Below are positions 27,629 through 36,040 of a DNA stretch of 64,000 nucleotides, in pieces. Position numbers and translations under genes: made by a program. Numbering within the stretch: the first letter of the stretch is position 1; every line of letters starts with the position of its first letter. Source of the stretch: Streptomyces sp. NBC_00582 (GTDB lineage: Bacteria > Actinomycetota > Actinomycetes > Streptomycetales > Streptomycetaceae); assembly GCF_036345155.1 (NCBI RefSeq), contig NZ_CP107772.1:3286001-3350000 (forward strand), given 5' to 3'. Below the pieces are notes generated by a model. The model was given only the letters and a program-made list of their open reading frames with translations, was not told the origin of the DNA and searched no databases.

Positions 27629-27690
27629 GGTGGGACACCCATGGCATGCTCATGGCTTATTACCGGCCAGTAGGCACTCGGTGTCCCACC
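27629..27690. promoter_or_regulatory. Inverted repeat with internal palindromic motif upstream of the lipoprotein gene
   Basis: Perfect 11-base arms GGTGGGACACC (27629-27639) and GGTGTCCCACC (27680-27690) flank 40 bases that include TACCGGCCAGTA, itself a near-palindrome. They lie in the 232-base gap between the antiporter gene and the lipoprotein gene. Either a regulator site or the terminator of the antiporter pair. Confidence 0.45.
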
Positions 27691-27736
27691 GTGCCCGGCC
27701 GATCCCCCCTCTCACCCCCCATCCCCAGGACTGACC

Positions 27737-29173
27737 TTGCGCAGACGCCTGAGGCACTCCCGTGCCCTCATGCCCGCCTTAGCCGCATCCGCCCTCCTCT
27801 TCGCCGCGGGCTGCTCCTCCGCCCCGTCACCGACCGCGTCCCCCTCCTCCACGGCCGGCCCGCACTCCGTCGCCCCGGACACCGCCGCCGACCACTCGCT
27901 CGCGGTGGCCGCCGCTCCGGCGGGCACGGCGGCCGCCTCGGCCAACCCCGCCAGGTCCGGCGGCAAGGCCCACCGGACCGGGCTGAGCGTCGCCTCGTAC
28001 GACAGCCGTACCCGACGGGCCGTCATCTCCTCGAACGACGGCACGGGCGGCTCGAGTTCCCCCGGTGCCTCACCCTCGGGCCCGGCCTCCCCGAGCGCCT
28101 CCCCCAGCGCCTCGACGGCCCCTCGGCAGCACACCGCCGTCGGTGACGTCATCGCCAGCGCGCCCGCGCCGGGCGCACCGCAGGGGCTCCTCGCCAAGGT
28201 CACGAAGGTGCTCGGCGAGACGGACGAGGGCACGGAGGTGCAGACCGAACCGGCCCGGCTCAACGCCCTGCTCGGGGACGACACCGCCCGGGGCAGCGTG
28301 CCGGTCGACCCGGCCGCCTTCGACGTCGACAAGCTGCTGCCCGACGTCGACGTCTCCTGGACGAGCACGGGCGAGGTGCACGTCGGCCCGGAGGGCGCGA
28401 CCGTCCCCCTCGGCAGCCTGCGGCTCGACGTCCGCGCGGAACTCCCCACCGTGACCAACGGTTCCGCCGCCGCGGACGCCTCCGTCGAGGGATTCGTCCA
28501 GGTCGCCCCGCAGGTCGACTTCCGCTACGGCGGCGAGGGCGCCGACTCCGCACCCGCCTCGGCCTATCTCGGCGTGTCCGGGGACTGGACCTCCGGTTGG
28601 GCGCTGAAGGGGCAGGCCAAGGCGTCCACGACCGCGGCACGGATCCCCTTCGCCAAGCTGCACGCCGACCCGGTCATCCAGGTCGGCCCCGTCCCCGTCG
28701 TCGTCAACCTCGAACTGACCTGCTACGTCCAGATCACGGGTGACGGCAGGATCACCGTCGACGTGGAGCAGAGCCTCGAGGGCGACTTCAAGGCCGGCGG
28801 CACCTTCGGCCTCACCCAGGGCTGGACGCCGGTCAGCTCCTCCGACATGACCAGCACGCCGGTACGCACCTCCGTCACCACCGCCGGAAGCGTCAAGGCG
28901 GCCCTCGGCGCGGAGGCGAGCGTCGGCCTGTACGGGAGTGTCGGCGTCGTCGCCGACCTGGCGCCCTACGTCCGCGGCGAGGGCACCGGCACGGTCACCG
29001 GCACCGACGACGACTTCGAGGCCCACGGCACCTGGGCGCTGTACGGCGGGGTCGACCTCACCGGCACCCTGCGGCTCCAGCTGACCATCTTCGGCACCCC
29101 GGTGTTCACCAAGGACATCCCCCTGGGCGCGCTCCACCGGGAGTGGAGGCTGGCGGGCAGCGCCGCCTCCTAG
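27737..29173 (+). CDS. Exported lipoprotein of unknown function
   Basis: 478-residue protein whose best start is a TTG (AGGA six bases upstream); an ATG twelve codons in would trim the basic signal region. The N-terminus MRRRLRHSR then a hydrophobic stretch and the lipobox LLFAAGC predict a lipidated secreted protein. A Ser/Pro/Ala-rich segment (about 25-135) follows, then a beta-rich domain with repeated Gly/Thr-rich strands (for example VNLELTCYVQITGDGRITVDVEQ). I do not recognise a functional family. Confidence 0.78.
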   Translation: MRRRLRHSRALMPALAASALLFAAGCSSAPSPTASPSSTAGPHSVAPDTAADHSLAVAAAPAGTAAASANPARSGGKAHRTGLSVASYDSRTRRAVISSNDGTGGSSSPGASPSGPASPSASPSASTAPRQHTAVGDVIASAPAPGAPQGLLAKVTKVLGETDEGTEVQTEPARLNALLGDDTARGSVPVDPAAFDVDKLLPDVDVSWTSTGEVHVGPEGATVPLGSLRLDVRAELPTVTNGSAAADASVEGFVQVAPQVDFRYGGEGADSAPASAYLGVSGDWTSGWALKGQAKASTTAARIPFAKLHADPVIQVGPVPVVVNLELTCYVQITGDGRITVDVEQSLEGDFKAGGTFGLTQGWTPVSSSDMTSTPVRTSVTTAGSVKAALGAEASVGLYGSVGVVADLAPYVRGEGTGTVTGTDDDFEAHGTWALYGGVDLTGTLRLQLTIFGTPVFTKDIPLGALHREWRLAGSAAS

Positions 29174-29194
29174 TACCCCGTTCCGCCAGGTCAT

Positions 29195-29244
29195 GTCCGC
29201 ACCATCCCGTCGTCCGCCCGCGGGGCAGACGGGACCTTGCGGAC
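29195..29244. terminator. Terminator hairpin after lipoprotein gene
   Basis: Nested inverted repeat with GTCCGC (29195-29200) pairing GCGGAC (29239-29244) and CCCGTC (29206-29211) pairing GACGGG (29228-29233). It lies between the lipoprotein gene and the MazG-like gene that pointed at it before the IS insertion, so it probably served both. Confidence 0.7.
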
Positions 29245-29249
29245 ACGGC

Positions 29250-30203
29250 CTAGTTGTGCTGACCGGACAGGTTGGTGACACGGCTGGCTGGGGGGTGGCC
29301 GCCGATGCCGGTGTGGGGTCGGTGGTAGTTGTACCAGTGCAGCCAGTCGGGAAACGCTGCCTGACGTTCGCTGTCTGACATGTAGGGCCGCGTGTAGGCC
29401 CATTCCTCGAGCAGGGTGCGGTGGAAGCGTTCGACCTTGCCGTTCGTCTGCGGCCGCCAGGGCCTCGTCCAGCGGGGACTGATCCCCAGGTCGAGGCAGG
29501 TGTCACGCCAGGTGTTCTTGGTGTAGGCCCAGGCGTTGTCGGTCAGGACCCGTTCGACGGTGATCCCTTGCTGCGCGAACCAGGCGGTGGCGCGGGTGAG
29601 GAAGGCGGCGCAGGTCGGGGCGGTCTCGTCGGGCAGGTCTTCGGTGTAGGCCAGGCGGGAGTGGTCGTCCAGGGCGGTGTGCAGGTAGGCGTAGCCGGTC
29701 CCGGTGCGGTTGCGTCGGCCTTCGGCGCGGCCCTGGGTGCGGTGCCCGCCGCCGTCGGGAATCCGCCCCAGCTTCTTGACGTCGATGTGGACCAGTTCGC
29801 CGGGCCGTGCACGCTCGTAACGGCGGACGGGTTCGCCGGTGGCCCGGTCGACGGCGGCCAGGACGGGCAGGCCGTGCCGGCGCAGGATGCGATGGGCGGT
29901 GGAGGCGGCGACGCCGGTGCGGGCGGCCAGCCGCAGTGGGCCGATACGGTGCTCGCGCCGCAGCCGCACGACCCGTTCTTCCACCGCCGCCGGTGTCCGG
30001 TGCGGTTGACGGTGCGGGCGGCTGGAGCGGTCCCGCATCCCCGCCTCGCCGTGCTGCCGGTAGCGGCTCGCCCAGCGTGCGGCGGTGGTGTGACTGACCT
30101 GGAAGCGTTCCGCGGCCCGGCGCAGCGGCCAGCCGTCGTCCACGACACACCGGGCCAGACGGAGCCTGCCGGTCGGCGTCAGCGGCGCATTACGGTGGGA
30201 CAC
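29250..30203 (-). CDS. IS481-family DDE transposase
   Basis: 317-residue transposase. The GTG at 30203 follows GGAGG and gives the family start SHRNAPLTPTGRLRLARCVV; the longer frame has no ribosome site. N-terminal helix-turn-helix (RAAERFQVSHTTAARWASRY) and a DDE core: Asp in HIDVKKLGRIPD, Asp in VLTDNAWAY and Glu in NGKVERFHRTL, all intact, so the element may be active. The last two bases of its final Asn codon and the TAG stop come from the duplicated target sequence, not from the element. Confidence 0.95.
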   Translation of the reverse strand: MSHRNAPLTPTGRLRLARCVVDDGWPLRRAAERFQVSHTTAARWASRYRQHGEAGMRDRSSRPHRQPHRTPAAVEERVVRLRREHRIGPLRLAARTGVAASTAHRILRRHGLPVLAAVDRATGEPVRRYERARPGELVHIDVKKLGRIPDGGGHRTQGRAEGRRNRTGTGYAYLHTALDDHSRLAYTEDLPDETAPTCAAFLTRATAWFAQQGITVERVLTDNAWAYTKNTWRDTCLDLGISPRWTRPWRPQTNGKVERFHRTLLEEWAYTRPYMSDSERQAAFPDWLHWYNYHRPHTGIGGHPPASRVTNLSGQHN

Positions 30204-30314
30204 GAGGGCCTCCTGAGCGTTGGTGCAGATGTCGCGATCCACACCGAACCCGGAAGGCCCTCACCTGTTCAAGCACCCAGCACGCGTGTCACCAACGTCC
30301 CGGGACAACACACC
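29255..30314 (-). mobile_element. IS481-family insertion sequence with CCTAGT target duplication
   Basis: About 1.06-kb element with one transposase gene. Terminal repeats are 29255-29282 and 30285-30312, identical at 22 of 28 positions and sharing GTTGGTGACACG. Both flanks carry CCTAGT (29249-29254 and 30315-30320), a 6-base target duplication with the CTAG core known for IS481. The right end carries two extra bases outside the aligned repeat. It inserted exactly at the stop codon of a MazG-like gene, leaving that gene intact. Confidence 0.92.
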
Positions 30315-30315
30315 C

Positions 30316-30735
30316 CTAGTCGCCGGTCGCCGCGCCGCCGGGTATCCAGCCCTGGCGGCGCAGCACCGCCGAGACGTCCGGCGCCTCGTAGTGCTCCCCC
30401 TTGAGGACCTTGCCGTCGGCCCGGCGGGCGACCTGGCCGTCGGGGCCCAGCTTGCTCATGTTGGCGCGGTGGATCTCGGCGATCACCGCGTCGAGGTCGA
30501 TCCCGTGCACCAGCGCGGTGCCGTACGCCACGTAGACGACGTCGGCCAGTTCATGCGCCAGCCGGTCCAGGGGACCGCTCACCGACACCTCGGCGACCTC
30601 CGCCGCCTCCTCGGCGAGCAGCTCACCGCGGTGCGCGGCCAGGCCGGGCGACACCTCCGTGGGCGTGCTGCGCGCGTCGAGCCCGAAGGCACGGTGGAAC
30701 TCACGGACCAGGTCCGCGGGCGAGGAAATGCTCAT
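30316..30735 (-). CDS. MazG-like nucleotide pyrophosphohydrolase
   Basis: 139-residue all-helical NTP pyrophosphohydrolase. ATG follows GGGGG. Metal-binding carboxylates are seen in ELLAEEAAEV and HELADVVYVAYG (EExxE and ExxD pattern of the MazG/HisE superfamily). Such enzymes remove odd nucleotides or act in histidine-like pathways; the short single-domain form suggests housekeeping of NTP pools. Its TAG stop lies inside the right-hand copy of the IS481 target duplication, so the coding sequence was not altered by the insertion, though its terminator was displaced by about 1 kb. Confidence 0.82.
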   Translation of the reverse strand: MSISSPADLVREFHRAFGLDARSTPTEVSPGLAAHRGELLAEEAAEVAEVSVSGPLDRLAHELADVVYVAYGTALVHGIDLDAVIAEIHRANMSKLGPDGQVARRADGKVLKGEHYEAPDVSAVLRRQGWIPGGAATGD

Positions 30736-30852
30736 GCCCCCGACTGTAACGACCCCCACTGACAGCGGACCGACCACCGGGACGATCACCGGACCGACCA
30801 CCGGTGAACCCCGCCCTGGTCAGCCGCGCGCGACGGCTGGCAGGATCGGGGC

Positions 30853-31851
30853 ATGTCCAAGGTGTTCTCCCAGATCGGCAGAGGTCGGGCCCTGCAGGGC
30901 GCGGCGGCCGGGGTCGTGGTGCTCGGGCTGCTGCTGTGGTGGCTGCTGCCGCTGGGCGAGGATCCGCCGAGCGGGACGATCACGTTCAGCACGGGCACCC
31001 CCCGTGGCGTCTACCAGGAGTACGGCACCTGGCTGCGCGACGAGCTCGCCAAGGACATGCCCGGTCTCCACGTGATCCTGGAGTCCAGCAACGGCTCTCA
31101 GGACAACGTCGAGCGCGTGGCGAAGGGCGAAGCGGACTTCACCATCGCGGCGGCGGACGCGGTGCAGTCCTACGAGTCGCGGAACCCCTCCGCTGCGGCC
31201 CGGCTGCGCGGGGTGGCCCGGCTCTACGACGACTACGTCCAGCTCCTGGTGCCCCGCGACTCGGACGTCCGCTCCGTCGCCGACCTGAAGGGGAAGACGG
31301 TGGCGACCGGCCTGCCCGGCTCGGGGGTGCGACTGATAGCCAACCGGGTGCTCGAGGCCGCGGGACTGGACCCGCAGAAGGACGTCACGGCGGTGGACAA
31401 GGGCATCAACAACGGCCCCCAGGCGCTGCGGCAGGGAACCATCGACGCGTTCTTCTGGTCGGGCGGCATCCCGACGGGCGGTCTGACGGACCTGGCGAAG
31501 ACCTTCGCCTTCCGGTTCGTGCCGATCGACGCCACCCTGGTCGCCAAGATGCACAGCCAGGACAGTTCCACGAGCTACTACCGCACCACGAACATGTCCG
31601 AGTCGGTGTACCGGAGCGTCCAGAACGGCGAGACGGTCCCGACGATCGCCGTGTCCAATGTGATGATCACCCGGACGGACATGGATCCACGGCTCACCGA
31701 ATGGATGACCCGGGTCGTGATCAAGAGCCGTGACGAGATCGGCGCCCGCGTCCACTCCGCGCAACTCGTCGACCTGCGCACGGCGATCGACACCAACCCG
31801 CTCCCCTTGCACGAGGGCGCCCGGCGCTACTACCGCTCGGTCAAGCCGTAG
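30853..31851 (+). CDS. TAXI-family substrate-binding protein
   Basis: 332-residue extracytoplasmic binding protein anchored by an N-terminal hydrophobic helix (GAAAGVVVLGLLLWWLL). TAXI-TRAP family features: FSTGTPRGVYQEYGTWL, ESSNGSQDNVERVAKGEADFTIA, RLYDDYVQLLVP, TGLPGSGVRLIANRVL and AFFWSGGIPTGGL. Characterised TAXI proteins bind glutamate or related acids. No TRAP permease gene is nearby. It is convergent with the GluK-like kinase gene and overlaps its 3' end by 11 bases, which suggests a sensory partnership rather than transport (inference). Confidence 0.88.
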   Translation: MSKVFSQIGRGRALQGAAAGVVVLGLLLWWLLPLGEDPPSGTITFSTGTPRGVYQEYGTWLRDELAKDMPGLHVILESSNGSQDNVERVAKGEADFTIAAADAVQSYESRNPSAAARLRGVARLYDDYVQLLVPRDSDVRSVADLKGKTVATGLPGSGVRLIANRVLEAAGLDPQKDVTAVDKGINNGPQALRQGTIDAFFWSGGIPTGGLTDLAKTFAFRFVPIDATLVAKMHSQDSSTSYYRTTNMSESVYRSVQNGETVPTIAVSNVMITRTDMDPRLTEWMTRVVIKSRDEIGARVHSAQLVDLRTAIDTNPLPLHEGARRYYRSVKP

Positions 31852-33253
31852 GCCGTGACCTGGGCACCGACACCGTCACTTTGAGCCCGTTCGGCTCGTG
31901 ATGGTCGCAGGAGAGCGAACCGCCGCCCGCCGCGAGCAGGGTGCGGGTGATGGACAGGCCGAGCCCCGAGCCCTTGATGTTCTGGTGGCGGCCGCTGCGC
32001 CAGAAACGGTCGCCCACGCGCGTGAGTTCCTCGTCGGTGAGGCCGGGGCCGTGGTCGGCGACCACGACGGTGGAGGTCTCGCCGTCGGCCGCGACCGTCA
32101 CCTCGACGCTCTCCCCCTCCGGAGTGAACTTCACCGCGTTGTCGATCACCGCGTCCAGCGCGCTGGACAGCGTGACGGGGTCGGCCCAGGCCGTGGTGGC
32201 CGGGCAGTCGCCCACCAGCCGTACGCCCTTGGCCTCGGCCGTGGGGGCCCAGGCGGCGACGCGCTCGGCGGTCAGCGCGCCGATGTCGGTGACCCTCAGA
32301 TCGGCCTCGGTGTGCTCGGCCAGCGCGAGATCGAGCAGGTCGTCCAGCACCTGAGCCAGGCGCTTGCCCTCGCTCTGGACGGAGGCGATCTCCTCGTTGC
32401 CCTCCGGGAGTTCGTACGCGAGCAGTTCGATGCGCAGCAGCAGCGCGGCGAGCGGGTTGCGCAACTGGTGCGAGGCGTCGGCGACGAAGGCGCGCTGCTG
32501 CTCCAGCACGTCCTCGACGTTGTCGGCCATCTCGTTGAACGCCCCGGCCAGTCGCCTGAGTTCCGGCGGGCCGCTCGCCACCGCCACCCTGGACTTCAGC
32601 CGGCCGCTCGCGATCGCGTGCGTGGTGATGTCCAGGACCCGCACCGGTTTGAGGACCCAGCCGGTGAGCCGCAGCGCGGCGCCGATGGCCAGCAGCATCG
32701 CGGCCACCTCGCCCGCGCCGATGACCAGCCAGCCGTGCAGGATCCGTGACCGCATCGGCCCGGTGGGCGAGTCGGTGACGACGACCGCCACCACGTCCCC
32801 GTCCCGGATGACCGGCGACGCCACCACGAGACGGCTGCGCTGCCAGGGCCACACCTGCCGGGGGTCGTGGCTGCGCCGGCTGAGCAGGGCCTCGGCATAC
32901 GCCTCCCGCACCTCACCCTCCTGGGGGAGACGCAGACTCCTGGGCGCACTGGCCAGGGGGGTACCTCTGGTGGAGAAGACACCGGCACGGATGTCGTAGA
33001 CGTCGTGGTAGCTGTCGAGCTCGCGTTCGAGTGTCAGCAGCCGCTCGTCCTTGGACGCGGAGGCGCTCTCGTCCGTGCCCGAGGCGAGGGTGACGAACTG
33101 GGCGAGCGCGGCGAAACGAGCGGTGTCGTCGATCCGGTCGACGACCACCTTCTGCTGCTGTCCTCCGGCCACGCTGACGGCCAGCGGCACCCCCAGGGCG
33201 AGCAGCACGGCCGCCATCAGGACGATGAGCAGCGGCAGCAGACGAGTGCGCAA
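31841..33253 (-). CDS. gluK: Sensor histidine kinase, GluK type
   Basis: 470-residue membrane kinase. Two transmembrane segments (LLPLLIVLMAAVLLALGVPLAV and LVIGAGEVAAMLLAIGAALRL) flank an extracellular sensing region of about 150 residues; HAMP follows, then the phospho-acceptor His in DASHQLRNPLAALLLRIE and the ATPase boxes DNAVKFTPEG, DHGPGLTDEE and GSGLGLSI. It lies 9 bases downstream of the response regulator gene, and the pair is divergent from gluABCD, the arrangement of the glutamate-sensing GluR-GluK system of S. coelicolor. Name given from that synteny. Confidence 0.9.
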   Translation of the reverse strand: MRTRLLPLLIVLMAAVLLALGVPLAVSVAGGQQQKVVVDRIDDTARFAALAQFVTLASGTDESASASKDERLLTLERELDSYHDVYDIRAGVFSTRGTPLASAPRSLRLPQEGEVREAYAEALLSRRSHDPRQVWPWQRSRLVVASPVIRDGDVVAVVVTDSPTGPMRSRILHGWLVIGAGEVAAMLLAIGAALRLTGWVLKPVRVLDITTHAIASGRLKSRVAVASGPPELRRLAGAFNEMADNVEDVLEQQRAFVADASHQLRNPLAALLLRIELLAYELPEGNEEIASVQSEGKRLAQVLDDLLDLALAEHTEADLRVTDIGALTAERVAAWAPTAEAKGVRLVGDCPATTAWADPVTLSSALDAVIDNAVKFTPEGESVEVTVAADGETSTVVVADHGPGLTDEELTRVGDRFWRSGRHQNIKGSGLGLSITRTLLAAGGGSLSCDHHEPNGLKVTVSVPRSRPTA

Positions 33254-33262
33254 CGGTCCCCG

Positions 33263-33949
33263 CTACCCGGCCGGGGCGACGAGCCGGTAGCCGACGCCGC
33301 GTACGGTCTCGATCAGGGCGGGCATGCGCAGCTTGGCGCGCAGTGAGGCCACGTGCACCTCCAGGGTGCGTCCGGTCCCCTCCCAGCTCGTGCGCCATAC
33401 CTCGCTGATGATCTGTTCCCGCCGGAACACGACCCCCGGCCGCTGGGCGAGCAGGGCGAGCAGATCGAACTCCTTGCGGGTGAGCTGGACGACCGTGCCG
33501 TCGACCGTGACACGTCGCGTGGGCAGTTCGATCTGCACGGCGCCGAGCCGCAGCGCGTCCTCGCCGCCCGCGCCGGCTTCCTCGTGGACGGTGCGCCGGC
33601 TGACGGCGTGGATGCGGGCGAGCAGCTCTCCGGTGTCGTACGGCTTCACCACGTAGTCGTCGGCGCCCAGGTTGAGGCCGTGGATGCGGGAGCGCACGTC
33701 GGAACGGGCCGTCACCATGATCACGGGGGTGGCGGTGCGCTTGCGGATCTTTCCGCAGACCTCGTAGCCGTCCTGGTCGGGCAGGCCGAGGTCGAGCAGG
33801 ACGACCCCGAAGCCGGGGCCTTCGGGAACGAGCGCCTGGAGCGCCTCCTCGCCGTTGCGGGCGTGCGTGACGTCGAAACCGTGCCGCTTGAGGACCGCGG
33901 ACAGTGCGGCGGCGACATGGTTGTCGTCCTCGACGAGGAGCAGTCTCAT
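33263..33949 (-). CDS. gluR: OmpR-family response regulator, GluR type
   Basis: 228-residue regulator starting at the ATG after GGAGGGGG. Receiver domain with EDD pocket, phospho-acceptor in VVLLDLGLPDQDGYE, Thr in MVTARSD and Lys in VVKPYDTGELLAR; C-terminal winged helix with RVTVDGTVVQLTRKEFDLLALLAQRPG and EVHVASLRAKL. In S. coelicolor the orthologous position encodes GluR, which activates gluABCD in response to extracellular glutamate. The 288-base gap to gluA would hold its binding sites. Confidence 0.92.
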   Translation of the reverse strand: MRLLLVEDDNHVAAALSAVLKRHGFDVTHARNGEEALQALVPEGPGFGVVLLDLGLPDQDGYEVCGKIRKRTATPVIMVTARSDVRSRIHGLNLGADDYVVKPYDTGELLARIHAVSRRTVHEEAGAGGEDALRLGAVQIELPTRRVTVDGTVVQLTRKEFDLLALLAQRPGVVFRREQIISEVWRTSWEGTGRTLEVHVASLRAKLRMPALIETVRGVGYRLVAPAG

Positions 33950-34128
33950 CCCGGCCCCCTCCGATTCATCGGCCGTTTGGTCTGTTTGGGTATAAAACGC
34001 GAGCCGCACGCGCGTGCGCACCATGCAGTCACGCTGATGGACGAGGACGCCGTCAAGTGGGTTCCGGTTGCGCGGGACTTCCGTTATCCGCCCGATACGC
34101 GCGCAGGTCACAAGTGCTACAACACGTG

Positions 34129-34144
34129 TCCGATTGCTATCGGA
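34129..34144. promoter_or_regulatory. Palindrome in the gluR-gluA intergenic region
   Basis: TCCGAT (34129-34134), four-base loop, ATCGGA (34139-34144), 94 bases upstream of gluA in the shared promoter region of gluR and gluA. Candidate regulator site; OmpR-type regulators usually prefer direct repeats, so the assignment is weak. Confidence 0.35.
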
Positions 34145-34237
34145 TCGTGATGCTCAGATTCCCCTCAGATGTAATGACGCTGGTCGCGGCCGGTTACTAC
34201 TGTCCTCCGAAACCGACGTGGACGGAGCCTGAGAGCG

Positions 34238-35017
34238 ATGACCGAAGTATCGGTGACCAAGCAAGACGCGGTCCCGCCCGGCGGCGATCTCGTCGTCCTG
34301 AGCAGCGTCAACAAGCACTTCGGCGCGTTGCACGTGCTCCAGGACATCGATCTGACGATCACCCGCGGTGAGGTCGTCGTGGTCATCGGGCCCTCCGGGT
34401 CCGGGAAGTCGACCCTGTGCCGCACCATCAACCGCCTCGAGACGATCGACGGCGGCACCATCACGATCGACGGGAAGCCGCTGCCCCAGGAGGGCAAGGA
34501 GCTGGCCCGGCTGCGCGCCGACGTCGGCATGGTCTTCCAGTCGTTCAATCTGTTCGCGCACAAGACCGTGCTCGAGAACGTGATGCTGGGCCAGATCAAG
34601 GTCCGCAAGGCAGACAAGAAGCAGGCCGAGGACAAGGCCCGCGCCCTGCTGGACCGCGTCGGAGTGGGTACTCAGGCCGACAAGTACCCCGCCCAGCTCT
34701 CGGGCGGTCAGCAGCAGCGCGTCGCCATCGCCCGGGCACTGGCCATGGACCCGAAGGTCATGCTCTTCGACGAGCCGACCTCGGCCCTCGACCCGGAGAT
34801 GATCAACGAGGTCCTCGAGGTCATGCAGCAGCTCGCCCGGGAGGGCATGACCATGATCGTCGTCACCCACGAGATGGGCTTCGCACGATCGGCCGCGAAC
34901 CGTGTGGTCTTCATGGCCGACGGCCGGATCGTCGAGGAGGCCGCGCCCGACCAGTTCTTCAGCAACCCGCGCAGTGACCGTGCCAAGGACTTCCTGTCGA
35001 AGATCCTGCACCACTGA
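34238..35017 (+). CDS. gluA: Glutamate ABC transporter ATP-binding protein
   Basis: 259-residue ATPase of the polar amino acid uptake (PAAT) family. Walker [11 protein letters not shown]-loop VFQSFNLF, signature [15 protein letters not shown], Walker [13 protein letters not shown] and switch His in VVTHEMGF are complete. First gene of gluABCD, homologous to the Corynebacterium glutamicum operon for glutamate import. gluB follows after 57 bases. Confidence 0.96.
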   Translation: MTEVSVTKQDAVPPGGDLVVLSSVNKHFGALHVLQDIDLTITRGEVVVVIGPSGSGKSTLCRTINRLETIDGGTITIDGKPLPQEGKELARLRADVGMVFQSFNLFAHKTVLENVMLGQIKVRKADKKQAEDKARALLDRVGVGTQADKYPAQLSGGQQQRVAIARALAMDPKVMLFDEPTSALDPEMINEVLEVMQQLAREGMTMIVVTHEMGFARSAANRVVFMADGRIVEEAAPDQFFSNPRSDRAKDFLSKILHH

Positions 35018-35074
35018 ATCGCCGGATCCGCACCGCCCTCAGCCCTTCATTCATTACTCCCCAAGGAAGTAGCC

Positions 35075-35932
35075 ATGAAGCTTCGCAAGGTCACCGCCGC
35101 CTCGGCCGCCGTTCTCGCGCTCGCGCTGTCCGCCACCGCGTGCGGCGGTGACAGCAAGGACGAGGGCAGCAGCAGCTCCAGCGGGGGCGGCGGCGGCACG
35201 ATCAAGATCGGCATCAAGTACGACCAGCCCGGTCTCGGCCTGAAGAAGCCCGACGGATCCTTCGCCGGCTTCGACGTGGACGTGGCCACCTACGTCGCCA
35301 AGCAGCTCGGCTACGCGCCGGACAAGATCGAGTTCGTCGAGACCAAGAGCGCCGACCGCGAGAACGCCCTCGCGCGCGGTGACGTCAAGTTCATCGCCGC
35401 GACCTACTCGATCACGGACGAGCGCAAGCAGAAGGTCGACTTCGCCGGCCCGTACCTGCTGGCCCACCAGGACCTGCTGGTCAAGGCGGACTCGGACATC
35501 TCCAAGGGTACGGACCTCAACGGCAAGAACCTGTGTTCCGTGACCGGGTCGACCTCGGCGCAGAACGTGCAGAAGACGATCGCGCCGAAGGCCAACCTGA
35601 AGGAGGTCAGCGGCTACTCGGAGTGCATCTCCGGTCTCCAGAGCGGCGCCGTGGACGCGGTGACCACCGACGACTCGATCCTCGCCGGCTTCGCCGCCCA
35701 GGACCAGTACAAGGGCAAGTTCAAGCTCGCGGGCCTGAAGCTCAGCAACGAGAACTACGGCATCGGCGTCAAGAAGGGCGACACCGCGACCGTCGACAAG
35801 ATCAACAAGGCGCTGGAGCAGATGGTCAGCGACGGCTCCTGGCAGAAGGCGGTCGACGCCAACTTCGGCCCGGCGAACTACAAGAACGAGCCAGCCCCGA
35901 AGATCGGCGTGATCGTCCCGAACGCCGGCTAG
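35075..35932 (+). CDS. gluB: Glutamate-binding lipoprotein
   Basis: 285-residue solute-binding protein of the PAAT family, anchored through the lipobox LSATACG. The SBP_bac_3 fold shows GIKYDQPGLGLKKPDG, GFDVDVATYVAKQLGY, KFIAATYSITDERKQKVDFAGPYLL (split across the region) and the ligand-domain GLQSGAVDAVTTDDSILAGFA. Delivers glutamate to GluCD at the membrane. It is followed by a 12-base-pair hairpin before gluC that may favour excess binding protein. Confidence 0.95.
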   Translation: MKLRKVTAASAAVLALALSATACGGDSKDEGSSSSSGGGGGTIKIGIKYDQPGLGLKKPDGSFAGFDVDVATYVAKQLGYAPDKIEFVETKSADRENALARGDVKFIAATYSITDERKQKVDFAGPYLLAHQDLLVKADSDISKGTDLNGKNLCSVTGSTSAQNVQKTIAPKANLKEVSGYSECISGLQSGAVDAVTTDDSILAGFAAQDQYKGKFKLAGLKLSNENYGIGVKKGDTATVDKINKALEQMVSDGSWQKAVDANFGPANYKNEPAPKIGVIVPNAG

Positions 35933-35963
35933 TCACCGCCCGGCCCAGCGGGTCCCTGCAGCG

Positions 35964-35994
35964 CGCCGCCGCCGTCGCGATCACGGCGGCGGCG
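35964..35994 (+). promoter_or_regulatory. Intercistronic hairpin between gluB and gluC
   Basis: Perfect 12-base-pair stem CGCCGCCGCCGT / ACGGCGGCGGCG (35964-35975 and 35983-35994) with a 7-base loop in the 108-base gap. Likely partial terminator or 3' stabiliser that raises gluAB over gluCD. Confidence 0.75.
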
Positions 35995-36040
35995 TGCCCT
36001 GCCCTCCACATACGCCACCCACCCGGAAGCGCGGGAGATC

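Noticed and set aside
29421..30404. 327-codon plus-strand frame across the IS element
   Set aside because: Runs over the IS end into chromosomal DNA and is antisense to an intact transposase.
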